Assembly (NCBI GenBank): GCA_023440105.1
Contig: JAEXSY010000524.1
Coordinates: 1 to 17,002, forward strand
DNA: 17,002 nucleotides
From: Bacillota bacterium
GTDB lineage: Bacteria > Bacillota > Clostridia > Clostridiales > Clostridiaceae
Reading direction: 5' to 3'
Below, piece after piece: positions 7,295-15,780 of this stretch (position 1 is its first letter; each line of letters opens with the position of its first letter). Below the pieces are notes generated by a model. That model had not been told where the DNA came from, searched no databases, and worked only from the letters and a program-made list of their open reading frames with translations. Made by a program: the position numbers and the translations under genes.

Positions 7295-8518
7295 TCAATA
7301 AATCAATTGAATACTTTTCTTAGAAAGAATTCTCTTTAATAAAATATTTATATCCTTAAGAGATATATTATAATCTCCATTTATTTCTTTAATGATTCTT
7401 CCGTAATCCTTAAACATAACCTCATGGGTACACAATCTATGAGCAAGTACTATACTCCGTTCTGTTTCTAGAGCAGATTTTAATGAGAGCCTTTTCTGAA
7501 GCTTATAAACATCAAAGTCTACTCCATTATTATAATGATTTTCTATTATTTTATCTATAACTTCTATAACCTTGAGAATATTTTCTTTAGAAGTACTAAT
7601 CTGAAAGATCATAACTTCAACACCCTTCTCACCTTTTACAGATGCTTTTACATCATAAGCCATAGCAGCTTTTGTTCTTAGTGAATCATAAAGGATACTG
7701 CTAGTACCTCCTCCCATATATTCGCAATAAACTTTTAGAGCATAAAGCTCCTTAGGAGTAAGCCTACCTATATCAAACAAATATTGGATTTTTGCTCCAT
7801 TAAAACCATTGACCTTTTGCTGATAATACCCTTTATTAATCTCTTTATGGTCCTCACCAGTATTAATAATATTTTTTACAGAGGTTTCGTATTTATCTAT
7901 GAAATTCCCAAAATACCTTGAGATGCTGCTAACAGCTTCTTCTTCCTCAATATCTGTAACTATAGTTATAGTGCAATTTTCCGGAGTATAAAAGCTATTA
8001 TAAAAGCGTCTTAAATCCTTAATAGTTATTGATTTAATAGATTCTTCAGTCCCAATTATAAGCTCTCCTAGCCTTCTTCCTGAAAAGCTATTTTTTAATG
8101 CCATATCCTCACAATGCTGATCCATATCCTCTGACCATTCTGAAAGCTCTTGAAGAATTACCTTTCTCTCCTTCTCCCAAGCTTCCTCTAGAAGAAGTGG
8201 TCTAAGAAGAATTTCACTAAAGAGCTCTAATGCCTTTTCTAAATCCACCTTTCTTACAGTACCATAATAGATGGAGTAGGAATAGTTTGTCATAGCATTG
8301 GTCAGAGCAAAAATTTCATCGCTTAAAGCATTAACTCCTTCTTCACTGAGATTTTTCGTCCCAGTATAAACCATATGTTCTAGAGCGTGAGCTGTACCAA
8401 GAGGAAAGTTTTTCTCTTGATTAGCACCTGCTTCAAAGCCTATGGCCAGAGATGTTAAGCTCCCCAGGGATTTTCTGTATATAATACTAACTTTATTCGG
8501 CAAAACTATTTTTCCCAT
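7295..8518 (-). CDS. M16-family zinc metallopeptidase (insulinase/processing-peptidase type)
   Basis: A 407-residue cytoplasmic peptidase of the pitrilysin/insulinase (M16) family; the natural substrate is unknown. The inverted zinc motif HALEH (HxxEH) lies at residues 44-48, with H44 and H48 as zinc ligands and E47 as catalytic base. The third ligand is E124 in KVILQELSEW, 76 residues after H48 as expected. The second half (about 210-407) is the typical inactive M16 C-domain with MGGGTSSILYDSLRTKAAMAYDV. There is no signal peptide. The ATG has an AGGAG site. It is followed 18 bp later by recJ, suggesting one transcript, and preceded by a terminator hairpin after the DJ-1 gene. It resembles the YmfH/YmxG-type peptidases of Firmicutes but is not next to polynucleotide phosphorylase or dut here. 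Confidence 0.93.
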   Translation of the reverse strand: MGKIVLPNKVSIIYRKSLGSLTSLAIGFEAGANQEKNFPLGTAHALEHMVYTGTKNLSEEGVNALSDEIFALTNAMTNYSYSIYYGTVRKVDLEKALELFSEILLRPLLLEEAWEKERKVILQELSEWSEDMDQHCEDMALKNSFSGRRLGELIIGTEESIKSITIKDLRRFYNSFYTPENCTITIVTDIEEEEAVSSISRYFGNFIDKYETSVKNIINTGEDHKEINKGYYQQKVNGFNGAKIQYLFDIGRLTPKELYALKVYCEYMGGGTSSILYDSLRTKAAMAYDVKASVKGEKGVEVMIFQISTSKENILKVIEVIDKIIENHYNNGVDFDVYKLQKRLSLKSALETERSIVLAHRLCTHEVMFKDYGRIIKEINGDYNISLKDINILLKRILSKKSIQLIY

Positions 8519-8540
8519 TATATCTCCTATTCATAAATAT

Positions 8541-8578
8541 AAAAATCTCGGCATAATATATACTACACTATGCCGAGA
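8541..8578 (-). terminator. Terminator hairpin between the DJ-1-family gene and the M16 gene
   Basis: A perfect 10-bp stem (8546-8555 with 8569-8578) encloses a 13-nt loop and is followed on the minus strand by TTTTTATATTT. It starts about 10 bp after the DJ-1-family stop and ends about 25 bp before the M16 start codon, so either the M16 gene has a promoter overlapping this hairpin or it depends on read-through. Confidence 0.75.
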
Positions 8579-8588
8579 AATATTTAAA

Positions 8589-9140
8589 TTATACTATAGA
8601 AAAAAGAGTGTCTTCTTCAAGCTTTTTTTCTTCTTCTAAAAGTCCGAGCTGCTTTAGAATCTCAAAAGCAAAAGGTAGTGCTGTAGCTGGACCTCTGCTG
8701 GTAATAATATTTTCGTCTACAATAACTGGAACTTCCTTATATATACAGTGATCTAATTCTTCTTTAAAAGATGGATAAGAGGTTATAGTCCTACCCTTTA
8801 ATAGTCCAGCTTCAGCCAGGACTATTGGTGCTGCACATATGGCAGCTATAAGCTTTCCATTGCTGTAATATTCACGGATAAGATCAAGAGTATGAGCACT
8901 GTTTCTCAAATTATTAGTTCCAGGCATACCTCCTGGAAGAATAATAGCATCATAGTTAGCGGTATTTTCGTGATCAATATACGTATCGCAGATTACCTTA
9001 ACCCCATGAGCTCCTTCTACCACTTCCCCCTGTAGCGAGCATAAATCACAGGATACTCCTGCTCTTCTTAATATATCCACCACCGTTAAAGCTTCTATTT
9101 CCTCAAACCCTTCTGCAACTATCACTAACGCACTCTTCAT
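8589..9140 (-). CDS. DJ-1/PfpI-family protein (YajL/ThiJ type)
   Basis: A 183-residue single-domain protein of the DJ-1/PfpI superfamily. Members include glyoxalase III/deglycase-like enzymes and oxidative-stress chaperones; the exact activity here cannot be told from sequence. Seen: VIVAEGFEEIEA at 6-17 with the conserved acidic residue E16, LPGGMPGTNNL at 68-78, and the nucleophile elbow AAICAAPIVLAEAGLL at 99-114 with catalytic Cys102. TSRGPATALPFAFE near 147-160 is the conserved closing motif. The domain layout matches DJ-1/YajL rather than the PfpI proteases, which lack this C-terminal motif. The ATG follows GGGGGAGAAG, which begins right after the stop codon of parC, 15 bp away, so translation is probably coupled to the topoisomerase genes. 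Confidence 0.93.
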   Translation of the reverse strand: MKSALVIVAEGFEEIEALTVVDILRRAGVSCDLCSLQGEVVEGAHGVKVICDTYIDHENTANYDAIILPGGMPGTNNLRNSAHTLDLIREYYSNGKLIAAICAAPIVLAEAGLLKGRTITSYPSFKEELDHCIYKEVPVIVDENIITSRGPATALPFAFEILKQLGLLEEEKKLEEDTLFSIV

Positions 9141-9155
9141 AAAAATCTTCTCCCC

Positions 9156-12080
9156 CTATCCCTTGATTTTTACATCTTTAATATAATCATTCATTAATAC
9201 TAGGAAAATGTTATTACCTCTTCCCGCTCTATTCTGTATTTTTATTTCATTGATTTTTTGAAGCTTACTTTCTTTCTTATTCGTTTTAAGCACTATTAAA
9301 CTTTCATCGGTAACCATAGCTTGAAGATTGTTTTTCTTAGAGCTTATACCAGTCTCAGAATATACTATTCCCCCATAGATAACTCTATCCTCATCTCTGA
9401 GGCTAATTCCTATCACACCTGATGCACCTTTTCCCATGAGATTTACATTAGAAGGATCAAATCTTATAGCCATTCCTTTTGAAGTAAGCATCAGAACATT
9501 TACTTCATCCTCAAAGGATATATCAATGTTTACAAGAGAATCCCCTTCACTCTTAAACTTATATCCCTGTATTTCTGTAAACTCACCACTAAATTCCTTA
9601 AGAGCTGTCTTTTTTATAAGTCCATTACTGGTAAAATAATAAACGATACCTTTATCCCAGTCCATGCTACTGCTAGCGATGTTTAGGACTCTTTCCTTTC
9701 TGCTAGCAAAGCCTGTTATATCCTCTAGGTGAAGCTCTTTATCTCCTAAATTTTCCATAATAACTGACGGTATTCTATAAACCTTACCCCAATCAGTGAA
9801 AATCAGAAGATAATCTCCCTGAGTTACTCTGACTTTAAAATAATCATCCTTTTTGTTACTCTTTATTACTTTTATATTTCCAGCGGGGCTTACTCCAAGG
9901 GTAAATTCACTGATGGAATATTCTTTTACTAACTCAGCCTTTTCAATAGTTAGCTTATCTGGTAATAATATCAGTGATTGAGGGAGAATATTTCTTTCGC
10001 TGGAGGTTAATCCAGGCTCTGCTATGGTAAAGCTTATATCCTTATTTAGTGTAAGAGCTATAAACTGTTCCTCTCTTTCCCTCTCAACAAGCTCTGTCAT
10101 TACCAGTGAATCTCCATCCTTTAGCTTTATTGCCTGAAGCTTTGTATAGCTTGTTTCGAACCTATCAAGGGAAGTCTTCTTTATATTTCCCTTAGCAGTT
10201 ATGAAAATATAATCTAATGGACTCTTTAAATCATTTATAGAATAGGCTGCCAATATACTTTCCTTATCTAAATCCAGTCCTCTAATGAGTGTATCAATTC
10301 TTTCTCCTTTATCTCTCCATCTTCCCTCAGGAAGAAGATTTCCTCTAAACTGAAACATATTACCTTTGTCTGTGAAAACCATTATAATATCCCTGGTATT
10401 AGACTTAAAAACATATTTGGCATAATCCCCTTCTCGATACTCAATAGAATCCACCTCACCACTTGTCCTATTATAATTTTTTAGAGGTACTCTTTTAGCA
10501 AAGCCATCCTTAGAAATAGTAACCATAATGTCCTCTACCACAAGAAGCTCTTCAATATCAATTTTTGCTTCCTGCTCATCGGCTATTATTTCTGTTCTTC
10601 TATCGTCCTTATACCTTTCAGTTATCTCTAAGAGTTCATTTTTTACTACTTTTATGAGTTCTTTTTCACTATTCAATATTTTATTAAGCTTAGCAATGAG
10701 CTTTTCTAGTTCTTTGTATTCCTTTTGAAAAACCTTAATTTCAAGTCCAGTAAGTCTATAAAGCATCAGCTCTAAAATGGCATTGGCCTGAGCCTCTGTG
10801 AAACCAAATTTACTCTGGAGATTATCTCCTGCATCCTTCTTTGATTTAGAGCTCCTGATAACAGCAATTATTTCATCCATAATATCAATGGCTTTTATAA
10901 AGCCTTCAACAATATGGAATCTCTTGTTAGCATCATCTAGCTCTCTTCGGCTCCTTCTGGTTATTATTTCCTTCTGATGATTAACATAATGAACTAAAAT
11001 CTGCTTTAAACCTAGGGTTTGCGGCTTCCCATCAGCAAGAGCTACCATGTTGAAGCTAAGATTACATTGTAGGTCAGTTCTTTTATATAGATATTTTAAA
11101 ACCTTATCTGCTGTTTCCATTTCAGTAGACTTTTTAAATTCGATTACTGCACGTATACCAGTTCTATCAGATTCATCCCTTATATCTACAATTGATTCTA
11201 AAGCCTTAGCATGTTTTTTGTCACCAGTCATTTCTGAAATACTTTGAAGTAGTTTCGCTTTATTTTTTCTATATGGGAACTCTGTAATAACAATTCCCAA
11301 TCTACCATTTTCTAACTTTTCTATGTTAGCTTTTGCCCTTAAGGTAACCTTTCCTTCTCCCGTTTCATAGGCAGAGTGTATAGAATCCCTTCCTATCAAT
11401 ATTCCTCCTGTCGGTAAATCAGGACCCTTAATGTACTTCATAAGCTCCTTGGTAGTAATATCAGGATTATCTATATAAGCTGTGATCCCATCTACCACTT
11501 CCTTGAGGTTATGAGGAGGTATATTGGTAGCTAATCCAACGGCAATACCAAAAGCACCATTAACTAATAGATTTGGATATCTTGAAGGTAGAACTGATGG
11601 TTCAAATTCACTATCGGAATAATTGGGCACCATGTCTACAGTACCTTTATCTATATCCTTAATCATTTCCATGGCTATCGGTGCTAGCCTTGCTTCCGTG
11701 TAACGCATGGCAGCAGCTCCATCTCCATCAATAGAGCCCCAGTTTCCATGTCCATCTATAAGAGGATATCTTGTAGTAAAATTCTGTGCAAGAATAACCA
11801 TAGCATCATATACAGAGGTATCACCGTGGGGGTGAAACTTTCCCAAGATGTCTCCAACAATTCTTGCAGATTTATAATAAGGCTTATCAGGAAAAGCTCT
11901 TAGCAAATAAGAGCCATAAAGAATTCTTCTATGAACAGGCTTCATTCCATCTCTAACATCGGGAAGTGCTCTGTCTTTTGCCACTTCCACAGCGTAAGGT
12001 AAATAATTATCTGGCATAGCCTCTTCTAGTGGTATAGGTATTATATTACCGTCCTTCGGTATATTGATTTTCTTTGCCAT
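9156..12080 (-). CDS. parC: DNA topoisomerase IV subunit A (ParC/GyrA family)
   Basis: The DNA-breaking and rejoining subunit of a type II topoisomerase, acting with ParE to decatenate chromosomes. Catalytic Tyr127 lies in MRYTEARLAP (125-134). The quinolone region HPHGDTSVYDAMV (83-95) has T88 and D92 at the positions of E. coli GyrA Ser83 and Asp87, so no resistance change is seen at these two positions. PNLLVNGAFGIAVGLATNIPPHN (169-191) is the family signature. A long coiled-coil gate follows (about 360-490). The C-terminal part is a beta-pinwheel with repeats such as VTISKDGFAKRVPL and MVFTDKGNMFQF. No QRRGGKG GyrA box is visible, favouring ParC over GyrA. At 974 residues it is longer than the usual 800-850. 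The ATG has AAGGGGGAT overlapping the parE stop, 12 bp away. Gyrase remains the alternative. Confidence 0.9.
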   Translation of the reverse strand: MAKKINIPKDGNIIPIPLEEAMPDNYLPYAVEVAKDRALPDVRDGMKPVHRRILYGSYLLRAFPDKPYYKSARIVGDILGKFHPHGDTSVYDAMVILAQNFTTRYPLIDGHGNWGSIDGDGAAAMRYTEARLAPIAMEMIKDIDKGTVDMVPNYSDSEFEPSVLPSRYPNLLVNGAFGIAVGLATNIPPHNLKEVVDGITAYIDNPDITTKELMKYIKGPDLPTGGILIGRDSIHSAYETGEGKVTLRAKANIEKLENGRLGIVITEFPYRKNKAKLLQSISEMTGDKKHAKALESIVDIRDESDRTGIRAVIEFKKSTEMETADKVLKYLYKRTDLQCNLSFNMVALADGKPQTLGLKQILVHYVNHQKEIITRRSRRELDDANKRFHIVEGFIKAIDIMDEIIAVIRSSKSKKDAGDNLQSKFGFTEAQANAILELMLYRLTGLEIKVFQKEYKELEKLIAKLNKILNSEKELIKVVKNELLEITERYKDDRRTEIIADEQEAKIDIEELLVVEDIMVTISKDGFAKRVPLKNYNRTSGEVDSIEYREGDYAKYVFKSNTRDIIMVFTDKGNMFQFRGNLLPEGRWRDKGERIDTLIRGLDLDKESILAAYSINDLKSPLDYIFITAKGNIKKTSLDRFETSYTKLQAIKLKDGDSLVMTELVEREREEQFIALTLNKDISFTIAEPGLTSSERNILPQSLILLPDKLTIEKAELVKEYSISEFTLGVSPAGNIKVIKSNKKDDYFKVRVTQGDYLLIFTDWGKVYRIPSVIMENLGDKELHLEDITGFASRKERVLNIASSSMDWDKGIVYYFTSNGLIKKTALKEFSGEFTEIQGYKFKSEGDSLVNIDISFEDEVNVLMLTSKGMAIRFDPSNVNLMGKGASGVIGISLRDEDRVIYGGIVYSETGISSKKNNLQAMVTDESLIVLKTNKKESKLQKINEIKIQNRAGRGNNIFLVLMNDYIKDVKIKG

Positions 12081-12092
12081 ATATTATCCCCC

Positions 12093-14045
12093 TTAGAATT
12101 CTGCGTATTTATACATGTATTTTTTTCGTGGCTCAACTATATCACCCATTAAAAGAGATATCATTTTTTCAGCCTTAGCTGCATCTTCGATAGTAACTTG
12201 ATACAGGGTTCTTTTTTCTGGATTCAAGGTTGTATCCCATAGCTGATCAGGATTCATCTCACCAAGACCCTTATATCTCTGTATAAGAGCACCTTTTCCA
12301 ATATTCTTTTTTACCTTCTCCAGCTCCTCATCACTGTAAGCATACTGATAAACCTCGCCTTTCTTTCCTGTCTTATATACCTTATAAAGAGGAGGCTGAG
12401 CCAGGTAGAGGTGTCCATTAGCTATAAGCGGTCTCATATATCTGTATATATAGGTCATCCATAGAGTTCTTATATGATAGCCATCTACATCTGCATCACT
12501 CATGATAATTATTTTATGATATTTCAAATCTTCTTCTTTATAGTTATCTAGAGTACCTGTACCAAGGGCTGTATTAAATATCTTTAATTCCTCACTGGCT
12601 AAAACATTCTCCAGCTTTTGCTTTTCTGTATTCATTATCTTACCCTTAGAAGGCATTATCGTCTGAAATCTTCTATCCCTGGCCTGTTTAGCACTACCTC
12701 CCGCTGAGTCTCCCTCTACCACAATAAATTCATTGTATTCTGGTTCCTTAAGAGTACAAACAGCAACTTTTCCTGCTAAAGGAGCAGCTCCCTTACCTAT
12801 TTTCTTCTTCTCTGCTTCATTTATTTTTCTTATCTTTTCTCTTCGTGAGGCAGCTTCTAGGGCATTATTTATTAAAGTTGTTGCAATATCCTTATTATCC
12901 TCAATCCATTCTGAAAGCTTTGTATAGGTAAGCTCATTCATTATAGTGTAAGCTTCATTATTTCCTAGCTTAGTTTTTGTCTGTCCTTCAAAGATTGGAT
13001 TTGATATCTTTACTCTAATTATGGCAGTCATGCCCTCTCTTAGGTCATCACCTTCAAATTCCTTATCCTTATCCTTGATGAGGTTTAGCTTTCTAGCCCA
13101 TTCTTTAAAGGCTCTAGTCATTCCTGTCTTAAAGCCCGTTTCATGAGTTCCAGACTCCGTTGTAGGTATATTATTTACAAAGCTTGCAATAGAATCTGCT
13201 GTGGAATCTGTAAACTGAATACACACCTCTCCGTATAAATCAATACCTCCAATATTTCTTTCCCCTTGAAACAATATAGGCTGTGGGTGTAGGACAGTCT
13301 TTGATTCATTTAAATAATTAATAAAATCTAAAAGTCCATTTTCTGAATAATATTCCTTCTTTACTTCCTCTTCCTTCCGTAGGTCTATAAACTCTAAGGT
13401 TATTCCCTTGTTTTGGAAGGCTAGCACCATCAATCTTTCATCTATGGATTCAAATTTAAAATCTATGGAGGAAAAAACCTCCGAGTCAGGCATAAAGGTA
13501 ACCTTAGTTCCAGTCTTATCAGTTTTACCCACAACCTTTAAAGGTGTAACAGGGGTCCCTGGCATAACTCTCTTAAGTGACTTATCAAAGGCATATTCAA
13601 AGCGCTGCTTATATATTTTGCCATCCTGATACACCTCAACCTCTAACCATTCTGAAAGAGCGTTAACCACCGCTGCTCCAACACCATGGAGACCACCGGA
13701 GGTCTTATAATTTTTATTGTTAAATTTACCTCCTGTATGGAGCTCTGTATATACCATTTCAACTCCGGATATTTTCTTTGTGGGATGTATTCCTGTAGGA
13801 ATTCCTCTACCATTGTCAATTATCGTGACACTTTTATCCTTATTTAGAATGACTGTAGCCCTATCGCCATAGCCGTTGGTAATTTCATCTATTGCATTAT
13901 CAAGGATTTCCCAGATGCAGTGATGCAGTCCCTTACTTCCTGTGGAGCCTATATACATACCTGGTCTTACTCTAACTGGTTCAAGCTTTTCAAGAGATGT
14001 CAAGCTATTAACGTCATATTTCATAATCAGCTCTTTATTTTCCAT
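12093..14045 (-). CDS. parE: DNA topoisomerase IV subunit B (ParE/GyrB family)
   Basis: The ATPase subunit that drives strand passage by ParC. The 650-residue protein has the GHKL ATPase first: EILDNAIDE (46-54, catalytic E46 and Mg-binding N50), DNGRGIP (77-83) and GGLHGVGAAVVNALS (117-131); then the transducer with QTKTKLGN (355-362). The TOPRIM domain has EGDSAGGSAKQARDR (444-458) and DADVDGYHIRTL (517-528). The C-terminal RYKGLGEMNPDQLWDTT is typical. I chose the ATG at 14043-14045 because GGAGG lies 5 nt upstream; an in-frame TTG 12 bp earlier would start inside that site. ARDR in place of QGRDR fits ParE as well as GyrB, and adjacency to a ParC without a GyrA box makes topoisomerase IV the better call. 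It is first in its operon, behind a strong promoter and a leader hairpin. Confidence 0.9.
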   Translation of the reverse strand: MENKELIMKYDVNSLTSLEKLEPVRVRPGMYIGSTGSKGLHHCIWEILDNAIDEITNGYGDRATVILNKDKSVTIIDNGRGIPTGIHPTKKISGVEMVYTELHTGGKFNNKNYKTSGGLHGVGAAVVNALSEWLEVEVYQDGKIYKQRFEYAFDKSLKRVMPGTPVTPLKVVGKTDKTGTKVTFMPDSEVFSSIDFKFESIDERLMVLAFQNKGITLEFIDLRKEEEVKKEYYSENGLLDFINYLNESKTVLHPQPILFQGERNIGGIDLYGEVCIQFTDSTADSIASFVNNIPTTESGTHETGFKTGMTRAFKEWARKLNLIKDKDKEFEGDDLREGMTAIIRVKISNPIFEGQTKTKLGNNEAYTIMNELTYTKLSEWIEDNKDIATTLINNALEAASRREKIRKINEAEKKKIGKGAAPLAGKVAVCTLKEPEYNEFIVVEGDSAGGSAKQARDRRFQTIMPSKGKIMNTEKQKLENVLASEELKIFNTALGTGTLDNYKEEDLKYHKIIIMSDADVDGYHIRTLWMTYIYRYMRPLIANGHLYLAQPPLYKVYKTGKKGEVYQYAYSDEELEKVKKNIGKGALIQRYKGLGEMNPDQLWDTTLNPEKRTLYQVTIEDAAKAEKMISLLMGDIVEPRKKYMYKYAEF

Positions 14046-14136
14046 AGTTACCTCCAACTTAAGTTCACATTAATATATATTTCTCATTACCGCTAAAGTA
14101 ATTAACAATACTAAATCCAAAATATCTATAATACTC

Positions 14137-14173
14137 AAAAAATCCGCTAGAAGGATATATCCAGTTCTAACGG
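14137..14173 (-). terminator. Terminator-like hairpin in the parE leader (possible attenuator)
   Basis: On the minus strand a 9-bp stem (14165-14173 with 14144-14152, one G-U pair) encloses a GGATATATCC self-complementary core and is followed by six Ts (14137-14142). It lies just downstream of the parE promoter and about 90 nt before the parE start, so it could stop transcription early. Confidence 0.6.
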
Positions 14174-14188
14174 CAGACAATAATATTT

Positions 14189-14217
14189 AGTATAATAGCT
14201 ATGTCCATTATTGTCAA
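14189..14217 (-). promoter_or_regulatory. Sigma-A promoter of the parE-parC operon
   Basis: On the minus strand TTGACA (14212-14217) is followed after exactly 17 nt by TATACT (14189-14194): a perfect -35, ideal spacing and a 5/6 -10. Transcription should start near 14182, giving a leader of about 137 nt to the parE start. This is the best promoter match in the window. Confidence 0.8.
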
Positions 14218-14263
14218 ACATGTGTTCCCATATCTATTTATTTTTCAATTATAACATAAATAT

Positions 14264-14301
14264 GAATAAAAATAAATAAGTACTCCCCATTGGAAGTACT
14301 T
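14264..14301 (-). terminator. Second of two tandem terminators after the surface-protein locus
   Basis: A 10-bp stem (14278-14287 with 14292-14301, one G-U pair) closes a 4-nt loop and is followed on the minus strand by ATTTATTTTTATTC. It backs up the hairpin at 14311-14343 and insulates the parE promoter from the upstream operon. Confidence 0.7.
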
Positions 14302-14310
14302 TATAACCAT

Positions 14311-14343
14311 AAAAGCTGCCCCAAAACTATTATTGAGGCAGCT
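14311..14343 (-). terminator. First terminator after the sortase-anchored protein gene
   Basis: On the minus strand AGCTGCC (14337-14343) pairs with GGCAGCT (14314-14320) and the stem is followed by TTTTATGG. It lies within 10 bp of the stop codon of the anchored-protein gene. Confidence 0.75.
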
Positions 14344-14348
14344 ATTAG

Positions 14349-15056
14349 TTATTTATTAACTCTTTTTTTATCCTTTGCAAGAAGTACCAATCCTGAACCT
14401 AAAGCACCTACCATAAAGAGCATATATGGTAAGAGAGATGATTCGTCACCGGTCTTGGGATTACCTCCCGGAGTGATTACTGTTTCCTCTTCCTTTACTT
14501 CTTCAGGCTCCTCCTCTGTCTCTTCTCCACCAACCTGCTTCTCATAGGCTACTGCAACAAGCTTCCATTCTGTTTCTCCATAAGCATTAATATTTTCCTT
14601 AGTGAGCTCTTCAGAAACCTTTATCACCACGTTTATTTCTCCTTGGTCCAATGGATCAAATATCCCTAGGAGATATCTTTCACCTGGCTCTTTTCCATTA
14701 ATTCCTTCATTTCCTTTTACATTGCCACTATATATAATCTCATCCTCATAAATTATATCCATCTGTATATAATCTAAGAGCTTTAAGCCTTCTTCATCAT
14801 TCTCTGGTAATGAAAGCTGAAGATATAAATCATATATATATGTCGATTCATTATAAACCTTTAGAGAATTATTGTACCTCTCACCAGGAATAAGGTTTAA
14901 ATGCTCCATAAAGACCTTATTATCAGGGTTATAAATAATTTCATTATCCTTAAATATTATCTCAGCTTCATTACCGGCGGCACTTACAGCCTCCATCTGT
15001 GAAAAGCTTAATGTCATTATTATTAAAATAATCAATCTAATTATACTTTTATTCAT
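14349..15056 (-). CDS. Sortase-anchored acidic surface protein of a SipW/BsaA-type locus
   Basis: A 235-residue protein likely linked to the cell wall; I know of no named homologue. A Sec signal peptide (hydrophobic 5-18, probable cleavage after VSA26) is followed by a beta-rich region with no catalytic motif. NLIPGERYNNSLKVYNEST (54-72) resembles the KPGD...FKNTG motif of the neighbouring matrix proteins and of TasA (KPGDKLTKDFQFENNG), so a similar fold is possible. A Glu-rich spacer (about 178-192) leads to a sortase signal: NPKTG at 199-203, a hydrophobic segment at 208-227 and the tail KDKKRVNK. PKTG-type signals are common in clostridia. The ATG has GGAGGTGA. It is last in a minus-strand operon, 35 bp after the next matrix-like gene, and ends at two terminators. 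It may anchor the fibres to the wall. Confidence 0.8.
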   Translation of the reverse strand: MNKSIIRLIILIIMTLSFSQMEAVSAAGNEAEIIFKDNEIIYNPDNKVFMEHLNLIPGERYNNSLKVYNESTYIYDLYLQLSLPENDEEGLKLLDYIQMDIIYEDEIIYSGNVKGNEGINGKEPGERYLLGIFDPLDQGEINVVIKVSEELTKENINAYGETEWKLVAVAYEKQVGGEETEEEPEEVKEEETVITPGGNPKTGDESSLLPYMLFMVGALGSGLVLLAKDKKRVNK

Positions 15057-15091
15057 CTAATCACCTCCAATTATAATTATTAAGCATAAGC

Positions 15092-15727
15092 TTAATTCCA
15101 ATGAACTATGCCGTCGCTATCTATGGTGCAGTCTTTACCAAATACCTCTTCTACTGCTGCCTCAGTAGCTTGCACATGTTCAAGTTGGAAGGATAGAGAA
15201 TAATTCCCTTTAGAATACTTTTTAAGCTCTTCACTGTTTAATGCTTGGTTTAAGCGAAGCTCTGTTAGTATTGGTGCTGTTATGCTGCTGTTTCCACTGT
15301 GTGCAGGAAGTACTTTTCTATAGTAAAACCATCCATCTCCTCCATAGAGCCAAAGGTCATCCTGATTTCCTCCTGCAGCTTCTGGCCAAATGGTTGTCCA
15401 ATTCTTTATCACCACTGAATGATTATTAACTTTGTTTGATATTATATTACCCGTCTTATCTGTCCATGTTTCTGAATACCTTACTCTAATGATTTGATCA
15501 TAATCTCCTGTATTCTGAAATCTTACTATCTTAGTAACAGGACCATTAAACTCAGGATTCTCTGGAAAGTCCTCTTCTATACTCCCCTTATTTTCTCCTA
15601 TTATAAACTCATTAGTTACATCAGCATCCATCTGATAATATGCATATACTCCCACTATTGTAGTGGTTATCAATATCATCAAGATAGAAGCCAGAGAACT
15701 GATTCTACGTTTATTTTTATTTTTCAT
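15092..15727 (-). CDS. SipW-dependent secreted matrix-like protein (BsaA/TasA-related), copy 3
   Basis: A 211-residue exported protein. The N-terminus is basic (KNKNKRR), then a hydrophobic stretch ending TIVGVYAYYQMDADVTNEF, the layout of SipW-type signal peptides (compare AYFTDSATVTNTF in known family members). The mature part has KIVRFQNTGDYDQIIRVRY, then GGDGWFYYRKVLPA, a Gln-rich FQLEHVQAT and a closing DGIVHWN. These same blocks, in the same order, occur in the two genes upstream, so the three are paralogues. The KPGD before the NTG motif is missing here. I chose the ATG at 15725-15727 (8 nt after GGAGG); a TTG one codon earlier is possible. By analogy with BsaA and TasA it could be a fibre or biofilm-matrix subunit, but that is inferred from the family. 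Confidence 0.8.
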   Translation of the reverse strand: MKNKNKRRISSLASILMILITTTIVGVYAYYQMDADVTNEFIIGENKGSIEEDFPENPEFNGPVTKIVRFQNTGDYDQIIRVRYSETWTDKTGNIISNKVNNHSVVIKNWTTIWPEAAGGNQDDLWLYGGDGWFYYRKVLPAHSGNSSITAPILTELRLNQALNSEELKKYSKGNYSLSFQLEHVQATEAAVEEVFGKDCTIDSDGIVHWN

Positions 15728-15780
15728 CAATAATACCTCCTCGGCTTTCTATCCTGAAAATTCTCTTTTTCATGCTTCTA

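Noticed and set aside
9156..14045. Gyrase (gyrBA) rather than topoisomerase IV
   Set aside because: No QRRGGKG GyrA box, and the pair is not near dnaA/dnaN/recF. Not excluded fully, but ParE/ParC is the better fit.
14046..14057. TTG start of parE four codons earlier
   Set aside because: It would place the start codon on top of the GGAGG ribosome binding site that serves the ATG at 14045.
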